In this document: piece by piece, positions 15,970 to 24,396 of the stretch | Layout of the letters: each line of letters starts with the position of its first letter | Numbering within the stretch: the stretch's first letter is position 1 | From: GCA-2712985 sp964515905 | GTDB taxonomy: Bacteria; Pseudomonadota; Alphaproteobacteria; UBA7887 | Assembly (NCBI GenBank): GCA_964515905.1 | Contig: CAZEWK010000009.1 | Coordinates: 1 to 26,628, forward strand | DNA: 26,628 bases | Direction of reading: 5' to 3' | Notes under the pieces: generated by a model | What the model was told of the DNA's origin: nothing | The model's input: the letters and a program-made list of their open reading frames with translations, nothing else | The model's database searches: none | Position numbers and translations under genes: made by a program

Positions 15970-15978
15970 GCTCCTCCA

Positions 15979-17550
15979 CTAGGCCGAAAGAGCTGCAGGA
16001 GCAGTTTTCTCTCGTTTCACAAGCAACTTATTAAGCGCATTAACATAAGCTCTAGCACTGGCAACCATCGTGTCAGTATCGGCTCCCTGGCCATTTACGG
16101 AACGTCCGTTCTCTTCTAACCGCACCACGACCTCTGCCTGAGCATCCGTACCCTCTGTGACTGCCTGAATTTGGAACAATTGCAAGGAGGCGTCGTGAGG
16201 GAATAATTTTCCGATACATTTAAAAACGGCATCCACCGGTCCATCGCCCTCGGCCGAAGTTGCGTTTTTCTCCCCATCAATCTCTAACTCCAATTTTGCA
16301 TTTGGCCGTACACCAATTCCACAACTCAGCTGTAGGTCAGTCACCCTAATCCTATCATTACGATGCGTAACAGCGTCGTCGACCAAAGCAATCAAATCTT
16401 CATCAAAAACTTCCTTTTTCTTATCCGCAAGATCTTTGAATCGTCCAAAAGCATCATTAATTGCATTATCACCAAGATCGTAACCTAATTCATTTAGCTT
16501 AGCCTTAAAGGCATGCCTGCCAGAATGTTTCCCCATTACCAGCGCAGAAGTACTTAATCCCACCGATTCTGGTGTCATGATTTCGTATGTACCAGAATGT
16601 TTCAACATACCGTCCTGATGAATGCCTGCCTCATGAGCGAAGGCGTTTGCACCGACCACCGCCTTGTTAGGTTGGACAACAAACCCTGTCACAGCAGAAA
16701 CCAGCCTAGACGCCTTCATAATATTCTCGGTGCGAATTCCGGTTTGATATGGCATCAGGTCATTTCTGGTACGTAGCGCCATTACAATTTCTTCCATTGC
16801 CGCATTACCTGCTCTCTCACCAAGACCATTTATGGTACACTCAATTTGGCGAACACCAGCCTTAACCGCCGCCAACGAATTTGCGACCGCCATTCCTAAG
16901 TCGTTGTGGCAATGTACGGACAAAATAGCCTTATCTATGTTAGGCACACGATCCCTAAGCATCTGTATTAACGTAGTAAACTCGTCCGGCATCGTATAGC
17001 CAACAGTGTCAGGAATATTAATTGTCCGGGCACCGCATTTAATCGCAGTTTCCACAGTGCGACAAAGAAAATCATGGTCCGTTCGAGTACCGTCTTCCGG
17101 GCTCCACTCCACATCATCACAATAATTTCTTGCACGAGAAACACTATCCGCGACAGCCTGGTGAACTTCCTCCGGCTCCATTTGAAGTTTATGCCTCATA
17201 TGCAATGCACTGGTTGCAATAAATGTATGTATTCGCTTACGCTTTGCGTGAACGAGAGCCTCATTCGCACGATCAATATCCTTGATCCCTGAACGTGCCA
17301 GACTACAAACAACTGAATCTTTGATTACCTTGGAAACCTCGGTTATAGCTTCAAAGTCACCATTCGAGGCTATAGCAAATCCCGCCTCGATAACGTCGAC
17401 TCCGGTTTCCTCCAACAGAACAGCAATTTCAAGTTTTTCTTCTAGTGTCATTGACGCTCCGGGTGATTGCTCACCGTCACGCATCGTCGTGTCAAAAATA
17501 ATTATTCGCTCATCACTCTGATTTAGTGCCGTCTTCATTCCGTCGCTCAT
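15979..17550 (-). CDS. leuA: 2-isopropylmalate synthase
   Basis: LeuA condenses acetyl-CoA and 2-ketoisovalerate, the first committed step of leucine synthesis. The TIM-barrel domain begins with FDTTMRDGEQSPGASM, carries the metal ligands HCHNDLGMAVANS and the glycine-rich GLGERAGNAAMEEI, and is followed by HEAGIHQDGMLKH. A C-terminal LeuA-dimer regulatory domain (about the last 150 residues) fits leucine feedback inhibition. The length, about 523 residues, is that of the bacterial LeuA type 1 family. The start is uncertain among GTG 17562, ATG 17550 and ATG 17538; ATG 17550 is taken, with GTGAG upstream. It follows ilvC after a 457-base leader that may control it. Confidence 0.96.
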   Translation of the reverse strand: MSDGMKTALNQSDERIIIFDTTMRDGEQSPGASMTLEEKLEIAVLLEETGVDVIEAGFAIASNGDFEAITEVSKVIKDSVVCSLARSGIKDIDRANEALVHAKRKRIHTFIATSALHMRHKLQMEPEEVHQAVADSVSRARNYCDDVEWSPEDGTRTDHDFLCRTVETAIKCGARTINIPDTVGYTMPDEFTTLIQMLRDRVPNIDKAILSVHCHNDLGMAVANSLAAVKAGVRQIECTINGLGERAGNAAMEEIVMALRTRNDLMPYQTGIRTENIMKASRLVSAVTGFVVQPNKAVVGANAFAHEAGIHQDGMLKHSGTYEIMTPESVGLSTSALVMGKHSGRHAFKAKLNELGYDLGDNAINDAFGRFKDLADKKKEVFDEDLIALVDDAVTHRNDRIRVTDLQLSCGIGVRPNAKLELEIDGEKNATSAEGDGPVDAVFKCIGKLFPHDASLQLFQIQAVTEGTDAQAEVVVRLEENGRSVNGQGADTDTMVASARAYVNALNKLLVKREKTAPAALSA

Positions 17551-17625
17551 CGCTACACTCACTTTCCGCAGTAGAGGTCAGTACATTCTGAGATAACCCC
17601 TAAGCGATAATCAATCTCATCCACC

Positions 17626-17649
17626 CCGCCCAGGGGCGGCTAAGTCGCC
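17626..17649 (-). promoter_or_regulatory. Competing hairpins in leuA leader
   Basis: On the transcript CCGCC-CCTG-GGCGG (17639-17626) forms a 5-bp GC hairpin. Its first arm can instead pair with an upstream GGCG across CACTTAGC-like sequence (17649-17635). The two folds exclude each other. No U-run follows, so this is not a standard intrinsic terminator, but switching structure upstream of leuA is plausible. Confidence 0.3.
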
Positions 17650-17651
17650 AC

Positions 17652-17738
17652 CTATCGCCCTGCTGCAACTTTCTCTTGTACGAACCCCATGACCACGGAT
17701 ACTGAAACCGCCAAATAAACATCAGACTGACACGACAT
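17652..17738 (-). CDS. Candidate 28-residue Val-rich ORF in leuA leader
   Basis: ATG at 17738 opens a 28-residue frame ending at 17652, right before the competing hairpins. It contains the Val-rich stretch VYLAVSVSVVMGFV, with seven Val in all. No ribosome site precedes it at a usual distance, which argues against translation. It is recorded because a branched-chain-rich ORF next to switching structure is the expected layout of an attenuator. Chance is at least as likely. Confidence 0.15.
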   Translation of the reverse strand: MSCQSDVYLAVSVSVVMGFVQEKVAAGR

Positions 17739-17776
17739 TGCGCGAACATTTAACCGACCTGTGGTTTCGTATGCGG

Positions 17777-17836
17777 TCATGGCAAAAGAATTCTCCGCAT
17801 TCCATACGCACGTAAAATTGCTATTAGCTTACACAC
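17777..17836 (-). CDS. Candidate leu/ilv leader peptide (19 residues)
   Basis: GTG at 17836 follows the Shine-Dalgarno-like GAGGTGAG and encodes MCKLIAILRAYGMRRILLP, then TGA at 17777. Of 19 residues, four are Leu (codons CTA, TTA, CTT, TTG) and three are Ile (ATA, ATT, ATT), in the clusters LIAIL and ILL. This is the pattern of attenuator leader peptides for branched-chain operons. A promoter-like pair lies about 70 bases upstream. Complementary segments (ATGCGG with CCGCAT) flank its end and could fold differently when the ribosome stalls. A terminator with a U-run was not found, so control could be translational, or the peptide could be spurious. Confidence 0.45.
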   Translation of the reverse strand: MCKLIAILRAYGMRRILLP

Positions 17837-17906
17837 GTATCTCACCTCGCCTCGGCCTTACAGCCTAACCCTTTGTCCCAAAAGGCTTTCCAAAGGCTTC
17901 TTAAAA

Positions 17907-17936
17907 TTAATATTTACGCTCTTTTGTCCTGTTCAA
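17907..17936 (-). promoter_or_regulatory. Candidate leuA promoter
   Basis: TTGAAC (17936-17931) and TATTAA (17912-17907) are separated by 18 bases and each matches the sigma-70 consensus at four of six positions. They lie in an AT-rich patch after ilvC and about 70 bases before the candidate leader peptide. The rest of the 457-base gap between ilvC and leuA holds the leader ORFs, a CCTTT/AAAGG stem-loop near 17877 and the GC hairpins; no other gene is visible. Confidence 0.35.
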
Positions 17937-18019
17937 GCAACAATTTATTATCTAAAGACTCTGAAACAACATAATGTCACAATACATTGAATGACGGAAA
18001 TTATCTTGAATCAAGCAGA

Positions 18020-19039
18020 TTAGTTCTTAGATTTATCCACCAATGCTCGTTCACTAATCCACGGCATCATAGATCTCAAACGTTCTCCCACCTCCTCAAT
18101 AGGGTGCTCAGCCGCCCTCCTCCGCATCGCCTTAAAACTTGGTTGGTCAGCACCACATTCTAGAACCCATTCTCTAGCAAACTTACCAGATTGAATTTCC
18201 TCAAGAATTTGTTTCATTTCAGAACGGACAGAGTCGCTAACTACACGAGGTCCTCGGCTATGGTCACCATACTCTGCCGTATTAGAAATTGAGTAACGCA
18301 TGTTTGCTATACCACCCTCGTAAATCAGATCTACGATTAATTTGACTTCGTGCAGGCACTCAAAATAGGCCATTTCGGGGGCATAACCCGCCTCTACCAA
18401 GGTCTCAAAGCCAGCTGTAATCAGAGCAGTCAACCCACCACAAAGTACAACTTGCTCCCCAAACAAATCAGTTTCACATTCTTCCTTAAAAGTTGTCTCG
18501 ATTATCCCTGCGCGCCCTCCTCCAATTGCACAGGCGTAAGAAAGACCTATTTCAGTTGCGTTACTCGATGAATCCTGTTCCACAGCTAAAAGACAGGGGA
18601 CACCGCCACCACGCTCATATTCGCTCCGAACCGTGTGCCCGGGCCCTTTTGGAGCAACCATAAATATATCCAAGTCGGACCTGGGCTCGATTAAGCCAAA
18701 ATGAATACTCAAACCATGAGCAAATGCGAGTGCGGCCCCCTCCCTCATGTTGTTGTGCAGGTGCCCTTTATAAATACTGGATTGCAACTCGTCTGGTGTT
18801 GCCATCATCATGACATCAGCCCAACCAGCGGCATCCTTAACGGATACCACTTCAAACCCTGCAGTTTCCGCCTTTTTTACACTTTCTGATCCATCTCGAA
18901 GAGCAATCTTTATATTCACTGCACCACTATCTCTTAAATTGGAGGCGTGGGCATGACCTTGGCTTCCATAGCCAATGATCGCTACATTCTTACCTTTCAC
19001 GAGGTTAACATCGGCATCGCGATCATAATAAACCCGCAT
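18020..19039 (-). CDS. ilvC: Ketol-acid reductoisomerase (class I)
   Basis: IlvC performs the Mg-dependent alkyl migration and NADPH reduction that makes dihydroxy-isovalerate and dihydroxy-methylvalerate in valine/isoleucine synthesis. The 339-residue protein is the short class I form. The Rossmann loop is GYGSQGHAHASNLRDSG (from 23), H108 is catalytic in AFAHGL, and the metal ligands D191 and E195 are in DLFGEQ, with E227 and E231 in FECLHEVKL. The start is ATG 19039, with GGAG 7 bases upstream; a TTG immediately before it is less likely. It lies 44 bases downstream of ilvN on the same strand. Confidence 0.97.
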   Translation of the reverse strand: MRVYYDRDADVNLVKGKNVAIIGYGSQGHAHASNLRDSGAVNIKIALRDGSESVKKAETAGFEVVSVKDAAGWADVMMMATPDELQSSIYKGHLHNNMREGAALAFAHGLSIHFGLIEPRSDLDIFMVAPKGPGHTVRSEYERGGGVPCLLAVEQDSSSNATEIGLSYACAIGGGRAGIIETTFKEECETDLFGEQVVLCGGLTALITAGFETLVEAGYAPEMAYFECLHEVKLIVDLIYEGGIANMRYSISNTAEYGDHSRGPRVVSDSVRSEMKQILEEIQSGKFAREWVLECGADQPSFKAMRRRAAEHPIEEVGERLRSMMPWISERALVDKSKN

Positions 19040-19083
19040 CAAATATCTCCTATATTTCTAATCTAAGTACAAAGCTTGCAGTA

Positions 19084-19587
19084 CTACGGAATGTCTAAAC
19101 CACGTGCCATGCCAACAACACCCGTCCTAGCGACCTCAGTTAATCCTAAAGGTCCCATCAACGTGATAAATGCGTCGAGTTTATCTGTAGTACCTGTGAT
19201 CTCAAAGACAAATGAAATATTCGTGCTATCAACGGCACGTGCACGGAATATATCAGCAATCCGAAGTGACTCCACTCGTTTTTCCCCGGTCCCGGTTACC
19301 TTGAGCAACGCCAGTTCTCTTTCAACATGCGGACCTTCAGCTGTAAGATCAATCACCTTGTGTATTGGAACTAGCCGACCTAATTGAGCCTTTATCTGCT
19401 CAATAATCATCTTAGTCCCAGATGTTAACAGCGTAATCCGAGATAATCCACGTTCGTCATCGACAACAGCAACCGTTAAACTTTCGATATTGTACCCCCG
19501 CCCGGAAAAAAGCCCGACGACGCGCGCAAGTACGCCTGATTCGTTATCCACGATACACGCGATCGTGTGTCGCTCGACTTCAGTCAC
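19084..19587 (-). CDS. ilvN: Acetolactate synthase small (regulatory) subunit
   Basis: This 167-residue subunit activates the large subunit and binds valine for feedback inhibition. It has an N-terminal ACT domain (about 5-75) with IACIVDNESGVLARVVGLFSGRGYNIESL and a C-terminal ALS-small domain with RVESLRIADIFRARAVD. Length matches the family (IlvH/IlvN). The GTG at 19587 is a clear start with GGGAGG 6-7 bases upstream. The gap to ilvB (246 bases) is larger than the usual few bases between these genes, so it may have its own promoter or a processed leader. ilvC follows after 44 bases. Confidence 0.95.
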   Translation of the reverse strand: MTEVERHTIACIVDNESGVLARVVGLFSGRGYNIESLTVAVVDDERGLSRITLLTSGTKMIIEQIKAQLGRLVPIHKVIDLTAEGPHVERELALLKVTGTGEKRVESLRIADIFRARAVDSTNISFVFEITGTTDKLDAFITLMGPLGLTEVARTGVVGMARGLDIP

Positions 19588-19833
19588 TTGTACCCTCCCG
19601 GAGCCTTAATTATCCAAACCTGCACAGTTCACTGGCGCGACCAATTGCCGCAACCTACCTTAAACACGGAGGCCAGAGACTGTTTGACCCCAACCGCTTT
19701 TTGAGCTGCAGAGATAGATAAAGCCATATGCTCGAGCAAATCAACCAAAAGGATGCACATTATCGGAAACAGTTTTGTACAGAGACCTTATTATTAGGCA
19801 AGAGCACAAATCTACCCTTAATAGGTTATGACA

Positions 19834-21582
19834 CTAAACGAGTACCATACCCTCTTCAGTTCGAGGCGCCACATCATCATCCGACCCTAGTTTCATTTCG
19901 TGGTGCCCTGCCCCTGCTGGGATCATTGGATATACGTTTTCCATTTTTTCTACAACAACATCTGCTAATACTGGACCATCATGGGCAATCATTTGTTCGA
20001 TGAGGTCGTCAACTTCATCCGGTTTAGTAGCACGTAATCCCAACATGTCATACGCTTCAGCCAATGCTACAAAGTCCGGCAAGGAAGCAGTATAACTTTC
20101 GGCATACCTGCCTCCGTGGAAAAATTCCTGCCATTGACGAACCATACCCATATACTCGTTATTCAGTATAAAGACTTTCACTGGCAAGCGGTATTGCTTG
20201 ACCGTCGATAATTCCTGCATATTCATAAGAAAAGATGCTTCGCCGGCAATATCGATAACCAGTGAATTGGGATGTGCAATTTGCACTCCTGTTGCTGCGG
20301 GAAAACCATAACCCATGGTTCCTAATCCCCCTGAAGTCATCCATCGGTTGGGTTTATCAAAACAAAGAAATTGAGCTGCCCACATCTGATGTTGCCCCAC
20401 CTCTGTAGTAAAGTACGTATCTAGATCCCTTGTAAACCGTTGCAACCGTTGCAGTGCGTACTGAGGTTTTATACTCGTGGACGATTGATCATACTTCAGG
20501 CAATTTACCTTGCGCCATTGTTCGATCTGCGCCCACCAGTCTTTAAGGCCTTTTTTATTGGGTGTGCATTTCGTCTGTTCCCAGATTGACAAAATCTCCT
20601 CTAAAACATTTGCTACGTCGCCTATTAACGGAACATCAACAAATACATTTTTGTTAACGGAAGATCGGTCAATGTCGATCTGAATTTTTTTTGCATTGGG
20701 AGCAAAATCCGAGAGGCGGCCTGTGACACGATCATCAAAACGAGCTCCAACCGCTAGCATTACATCGCAATTGTGCATCGACATGTTCGCCTCGTAGGTT
20801 CCATGCATACCCAACATTCCAATGAACTGGGAATCACTACCCGGGTATGCTCCCAGGCCCATCAATGTATTAGTAATCGGGAAGCCGCTTTTTTTTACAA
20901 ATTCAAAAAGCAGTTTGCTTGCTTTGTCACCAGAATTTATTACTCCTCCACCAGAATAAATCACCGGCCGCTCAGCATGTGCTAGAAGGGACACTGCTTC
21001 GGCGATTGCGTCAGACTCTGCACGAACAGTGGGACGGTACGTTGGGTGTTCTATTTCCCCAAGCGGTTCATAGTTTGCTTTGGCATTCACAACGTCCTTA
21101 GGTAAATCAATAACAACTGGTCCTGGACGACCATTCCGCGCAACATAGAAAGCCTCTGCTACAGTTCGAGACAGTTGGTCAACGTCTTTGACCAGATAAT
21201 TATGCTTAGTACAGGGACGCGTAATTCCTACAGTATCAGCCTCTTGAAAAGCGTCATTACCTATTAGATGGGTTGGAACCTGACCTGTTAAACATACTAA
21301 TGGGATCGAGTCCATTAACGCATCCGTCAAACCAGTTACGGCATTTGTGGCCCCTGGTCCGGATGTAACCAATACTACCCCAACCTTGCCCGTTGAGCGA
21401 GCGTAGCCTTCCGCCGCATGCACTGCCGCTTGCTCGTGTCGGACTAAAATATGCCGAAGGGCATTCTGTTGGAATATGGCATCATATATTGGTAGAACGG
21501 CTCCTCCGGGATAACCAAAAACCACTTCGACACCATAGTCTACCAGTGTCTTTACCAGGATTTCACTACCGGTCAGCTGCAT
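19834..21582 (-). CDS. ilvB: Acetolactate synthase large (catalytic) subunit
   Basis: This ThDP- and FAD-dependent enzyme makes acetolactate or acetohydroxybutyrate from pyruvate and 2-ketobutyrate. The 582-residue protein has three domains in order: the ThDP pyrimidine-binding domain with catalytic E50 (VRHEQAAVHAAEGYAR), a central FAD-associated domain, and the ThDP diphosphate domain with the motif AGEASF (446-451) and NNEYMGMV. The canonical motif begins GDG/GDA; here it is GEA, with E448 replacing the Mg-binding Asp, a form I believe occurs in alphaproteobacteria. ATG 21582 is chosen because AGGAGG lies six bases upstream; the frame is open further back to 21609. Confidence 0.97.
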   Translation of the reverse strand: MQLTGSEILVKTLVDYGVEVVFGYPGGAVLPIYDAIFQQNALRHILVRHEQAAVHAAEGYARSTGKVGVVLVTSGPGATNAVTGLTDALMDSIPLVCLTGQVPTHLIGNDAFQEADTVGITRPCTKHNYLVKDVDQLSRTVAEAFYVARNGRPGPVVIDLPKDVVNAKANYEPLGEIEHPTYRPTVRAESDAIAEAVSLLAHAERPVIYSGGGVINSGDKASKLLFEFVKKSGFPITNTLMGLGAYPGSDSQFIGMLGMHGTYEANMSMHNCDVMLAVGARFDDRVTGRLSDFAPNAKKIQIDIDRSSVNKNVFVDVPLIGDVANVLEEILSIWEQTKCTPNKKGLKDWWAQIEQWRKVNCLKYDQSSTSIKPQYALQRLQRFTRDLDTYFTTEVGQHQMWAAQFLCFDKPNRWMTSGGLGTMGYGFPAATGVQIAHPNSLVIDIAGEASFLMNMQELSTVKQYRLPVKVFILNNEYMGMVRQWQEFFHGGRYAESYTASLPDFVALAEAYDMLGLRATKPDEVDDLIEQMIAHDGPVLADVVVEKMENVYPMIPAGAGHHEMKLGSDDDVAPRTEEGMVLV

Positions 21583-21658
21583 TTTAAGCCTCCTAACACC
21601 AAATTCCAAACCAACTTAAGTCTGGCTACTCTATTCTCAAAAGCTTTTTTCACCTCGC

Positions 21659-22621
21659 CTAAAACGGCGGGACGCTAGTTGGTTGCCGTTGCGACGTCAA
21701 TAGAAATGCAGTAATAGCACTAATCACTTCCTGTTGGGAATCTATTGGGTCCACAATGTCAATATCTGACTTAAGTTGATTCCGGAACCAGGTGTATTGT
21801 CGTTTGGCGTAATTTCTTGTCTCCTGACAGGCCTTTGAACAAGCGTCCTCAAGCGAAATCTTGCCTTGTATATAGCTAAGTAGTGCTGATACGCCTAGCG
21901 CCTTCATTGCAGGCATCGAGGGATGAAGCCCTAAAGCCGCCAAAGACACCACCTCATCTAGAGCCCCACCAGAAACCATACGAACAAAACGAGAATTACA
22001 TTTTCGATAAAGTCGTTGGCGGGGAGGCATCAATTTTATCACGAAACATCCGCTACTGATCGGTTTATTTTTGCTATTGGCATGCCATTCACTGATTGGC
22101 CTTCCAGTGTATTGAAACACTTCCCACGCTCGAACTAGGCGCTGTTTGTCACTTGGGTGCAATCGGGCCGCCGTCTCTTCATCCGAACTTGACAAACGTA
22201 ACCGGAATTCATCTCCGCCAACTTCCTCGTACAATTGAATAGCGTCTCTTCTGAACGGCTTTGGTATCTTTGGAATACAGGCTATACCATTGATAAGTGC
22301 GTCGATATACAAACCAGTCCCGCCAACGAAAATAGGAATACGGCCTGACGCAATAATCTTGCCGACTTCAATTATAGACTTTCTTTGCCACCAACCCACT
22401 GAACACTGCTCAAAAACGGACAATACGCCGTAAAGATGGTGAGGCGCCAATTTTTCGTCACATGAGGTGGGCCTGTCCGTGAGTACTGTCAGTTCACGGT
22501 ACACCTGCATGCTGTCTGCGTTGACAACAGACCCGCCAAATTGTTCCGCTAATTTAAGACCAAGGCCCGACTTTCCACTAGCTGTGGGTCCAGCCAAAAT
22601 TATTACAGGACCCACCGTCAT
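21659..22621 (-). CDS. miaA: tRNA dimethylallyltransferase
   Basis: MiaA adds an isopentenyl group to A37 of tRNAs that read UNN codons, improving decoding fidelity. The 320-residue protein has the P-loop GPTASGKS (11-18), the NADSMQVYR motif (34-42), PHHLYG (60-65), GGTGLYIDAL, and the tRNA-binding RNYAKRQYTWFRNQ near the C-terminus. Length is typical. ATG 22621 lies 13 bases after the degP stop, so it is probably cotranscribed with degP. The 76-base gap to ilvB contains the ilvB ribosome site. Confidence 0.96.
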   Translation of the reverse strand: MTVGPVIILAGPTASGKSGLGLKLAEQFGGSVVNADSMQVYRELTVLTDRPTSCDEKLAPHHLYGVLSVFEQCSVGWWQRKSIIEVGKIIASGRIPIFVGGTGLYIDALINGIACIPKIPKPFRRDAIQLYEEVGGDEFRLRLSSSDEETAARLHPSDKQRLVRAWEVFQYTGRPISEWHANSKNKPISSGCFVIKLMPPRQRLYRKCNSRFVRMVSGGALDEVVSLAALGLHPSMPAMKALGVSALLSYIQGKISLEDACSKACQETRNYAKRQYTWFRNQLKSDIDIVDPIDSQQEVISAITAFLLTSQRQPTSVPPF

Positions 22622-22634
22622 TATTTTTCCGTGC

Positions 22635-24176
22635 CTATTCAGGCTCTACATCTGAGATCTTAACCGCGACAAACTGAAGGTCTCCCTGACGGTCTAAAAG
22701 TAGCAGGACCGTATTTTTATTACGGCCTATTTCTTCTTCTACTTTAGTCGTCACATCGGTAGGGGTTGAGACTTCAGTCTGTCCAACTTCGATTATCACA
22801 TCACCTGGCTGTATTCCTTTCTCAGCCGCGCCACTTCCCCCATCAACTCGGACAACCATGACACCATGTACAGACTCTTCCAACTCAAACTGTTCACGAA
22901 TGTCTTCGGTCAAACTGGAAACAGTAAGTCCTAGCCGGGGAACCTCCTCGACTACGGGTTCGTCTGGTGCTTGTAAAGCAGATGCCACTTGGACCTCGCC
23001 TTCATCAAGTCGTCCTACTACCACACGGACATCAATTTTTTTTCCTTCTCTCCAAAGCTCAACATTCACAGGTTTATCAATCTCGGTTTCAGCCACAATT
23101 CTAGGTAAACGACGCATCGTGGTTACGGGTTTTCCGTCAAAGGATAAAATAACATCACCTACCTTTAAACCTGCCGAACTCGCCGGGCTATCAGGAGATA
23201 CGCTGGCTACTAATGCACCCGCTGCATTTTCTAAATTTAGGCTCTCTGCGAGATCGTCGGTTACAGTTTGTATCCTAACGCCCAACCAACCTCGTCGGGT
23301 CTCCCCGTATTCGCGCAATTGGTGGACAACGTTTTTAGCCAAATTGGAAGGAACAGAAAAGCCGATTCCCACGCTTCCACCAGAAGGAGAATAAATAGCA
23401 GTGTTGATGCCGACCACGCCACCTTCGAGGTCAAAAAGTGGGCCCCCAGAATTGCCTCGATTTATCGAAGCGTCTGTCTGTAAGAAATCATCGAACGGTC
23501 CCGCGTTAATATCTCTGGCACGAGCTGAAATTATTCCAGCGGTCACGGTATTACCGAGACCAAACGGATTTCCAATGGCGACCACCCAGTTGCCGACCCG
23601 CACTCTGTCTGAATCTCCCCATGTGACAGCACTTAGGGGCTCTTCGGGTTCAACTTTAAGTACGGCCAGGTCGGTTTTTGGATCCTTACCGACTATCTCT
23701 GCCTTGAGAGTAATGTCATTAGAAAACGTGACAACAACCTCTGCAGCTCCTGCAATTACATGATTATTAGTCACTATAAAACCGTCTGGACTAATGACAA
23801 ACCCCGACCCCAATGATCTTGGCCTCGGTCCGGGTTCCCTTTCACGCGGTTTCTCACCACGTTTTTCGAAGAACTCTTTAAAAAATTCCTCGAACGGTGA
23901 GCCGGGAGGAAACTGTGGGACCGGCTGCCCTGGCCCTATCTGCACCTCTTGTGTGGTGGCTATATTAACCACCGACGGCAATAATTTTTCTGAAAGGTCT
24001 GCAAAATCTGGTGGAGCCGAATCCTCAGCTAATGTTGGGCCGACCGGTGTAAAGAACGCCGCCGTAAAAAAAAGTATGAATAACCGTTGAATTTTCACAC
24101 CGCACGATTGTACATAACGTTTCAGATGCTTGGCAGTGTCTGACTCACCCGCTCTAATCGCAACGTCATATGACAT
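22635..24176 (-). CDS. degP: Periplasmic serine protease DegP/HtrA (Do family)
   Basis: DegP degrades or refolds misfolded envelope proteins. The 513-residue protein has an N-terminal signal region with hydrophobic core at about 31-45 and likely cleavage after PTLA (50), preceded by a long polar lead. It then has a trypsin-like domain with H139 (NNHV), D169 (KTDLAV) and S243 (GNSGGP), PDZ1 (about 295-395) and PDZ2 (about 415-505). A Pro/Glu-rich loop with FFKEFF before the protease domain matches the regulatory LA-type loop of the family. ATG 24176 has GGAG 9 bases upstream; the unusually long n-region leaves room for a later start, but none has a good ribosome site. It lies downstream of hflKC, which cooperates in membrane quality control. 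Confidence 0.95.
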   Translation of the reverse strand: MSYDVAIRAGESDTAKHLKRYVQSCGVKIQRLFILFFTAAFFTPVGPTLAEDSAPPDFADLSEKLLPSVVNIATTQEVQIGPGQPVPQFPPGSPFEEFFKEFFEKRGEKPREREPGPRPRSLGSGFVISPDGFIVTNNHVIAGAAEVVVTFSNDITLKAEIVGKDPKTDLAVLKVEPEEPLSAVTWGDSDRVRVGNWVVAIGNPFGLGNTVTAGIISARARDINAGPFDDFLQTDASINRGNSGGPLFDLEGGVVGINTAIYSPSGGSVGIGFSVPSNLAKNVVHQLREYGETRRGWLGVRIQTVTDDLAESLNLENAAGALVASVSPDSPASSAGLKVGDVILSFDGKPVTTMRRLPRIVAETEIDKPVNVELWREGKKIDVRVVVGRLDEGEVQVASALQAPDEPVVEEVPRLGLTVSSLTEDIREQFELEESVHGVMVVRVDGGSGAAEKGIQPGDVIIEVGQTEVSTPTDVTTKVEEEIGRNKNTVLLLLDRQGDLQFVAVKISDVEPE

Positions 24177-24281
24177 TTGGCAATACTCCTAAGCTAATCG
24201 CCCTGCTCGCCTCTTGGACTGCTCCAGGGTGTCTTACAACCCCCTCGTTTAATGGATAATTGGTGATTGGCTCTATAATTT

Positions 24282-24350
24282 TCAAGCCATCTTCGCCGTT
24301 GCAGCAATGATTGATTTGAAGAACAAACGGAAGGTCACGTCAAGCTTCAT
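24282..24350 (-). CDS. Candidate 22-residue small ORF upstream of degP
   Basis: ATG at 24350, with GGAAGGTG six bases upstream, opens a 22-codon frame (MKLDVTFRLFFKSIIAATAK then MA) ending at 24282 in the 220-base gap between DUF2065 and degP. The peptide is basic and hydrophobic, like a small membrane peptide or a detached signal sequence. Its ribosome site lies inside a 7-bp inverted repeat, GGAAGGT/ACCTTCC (24329-24362), so it could be masked in the transcript. I do not recognise it, and it may be chance. Confidence 0.25.
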   Translation of the reverse strand: MKLDVTFRLFFKSIIAATAKMA

Positions 24351-24396
24351 AATTCACCTTCCAGAACAATCCCAACAAAATATATTCTAAAAAATA

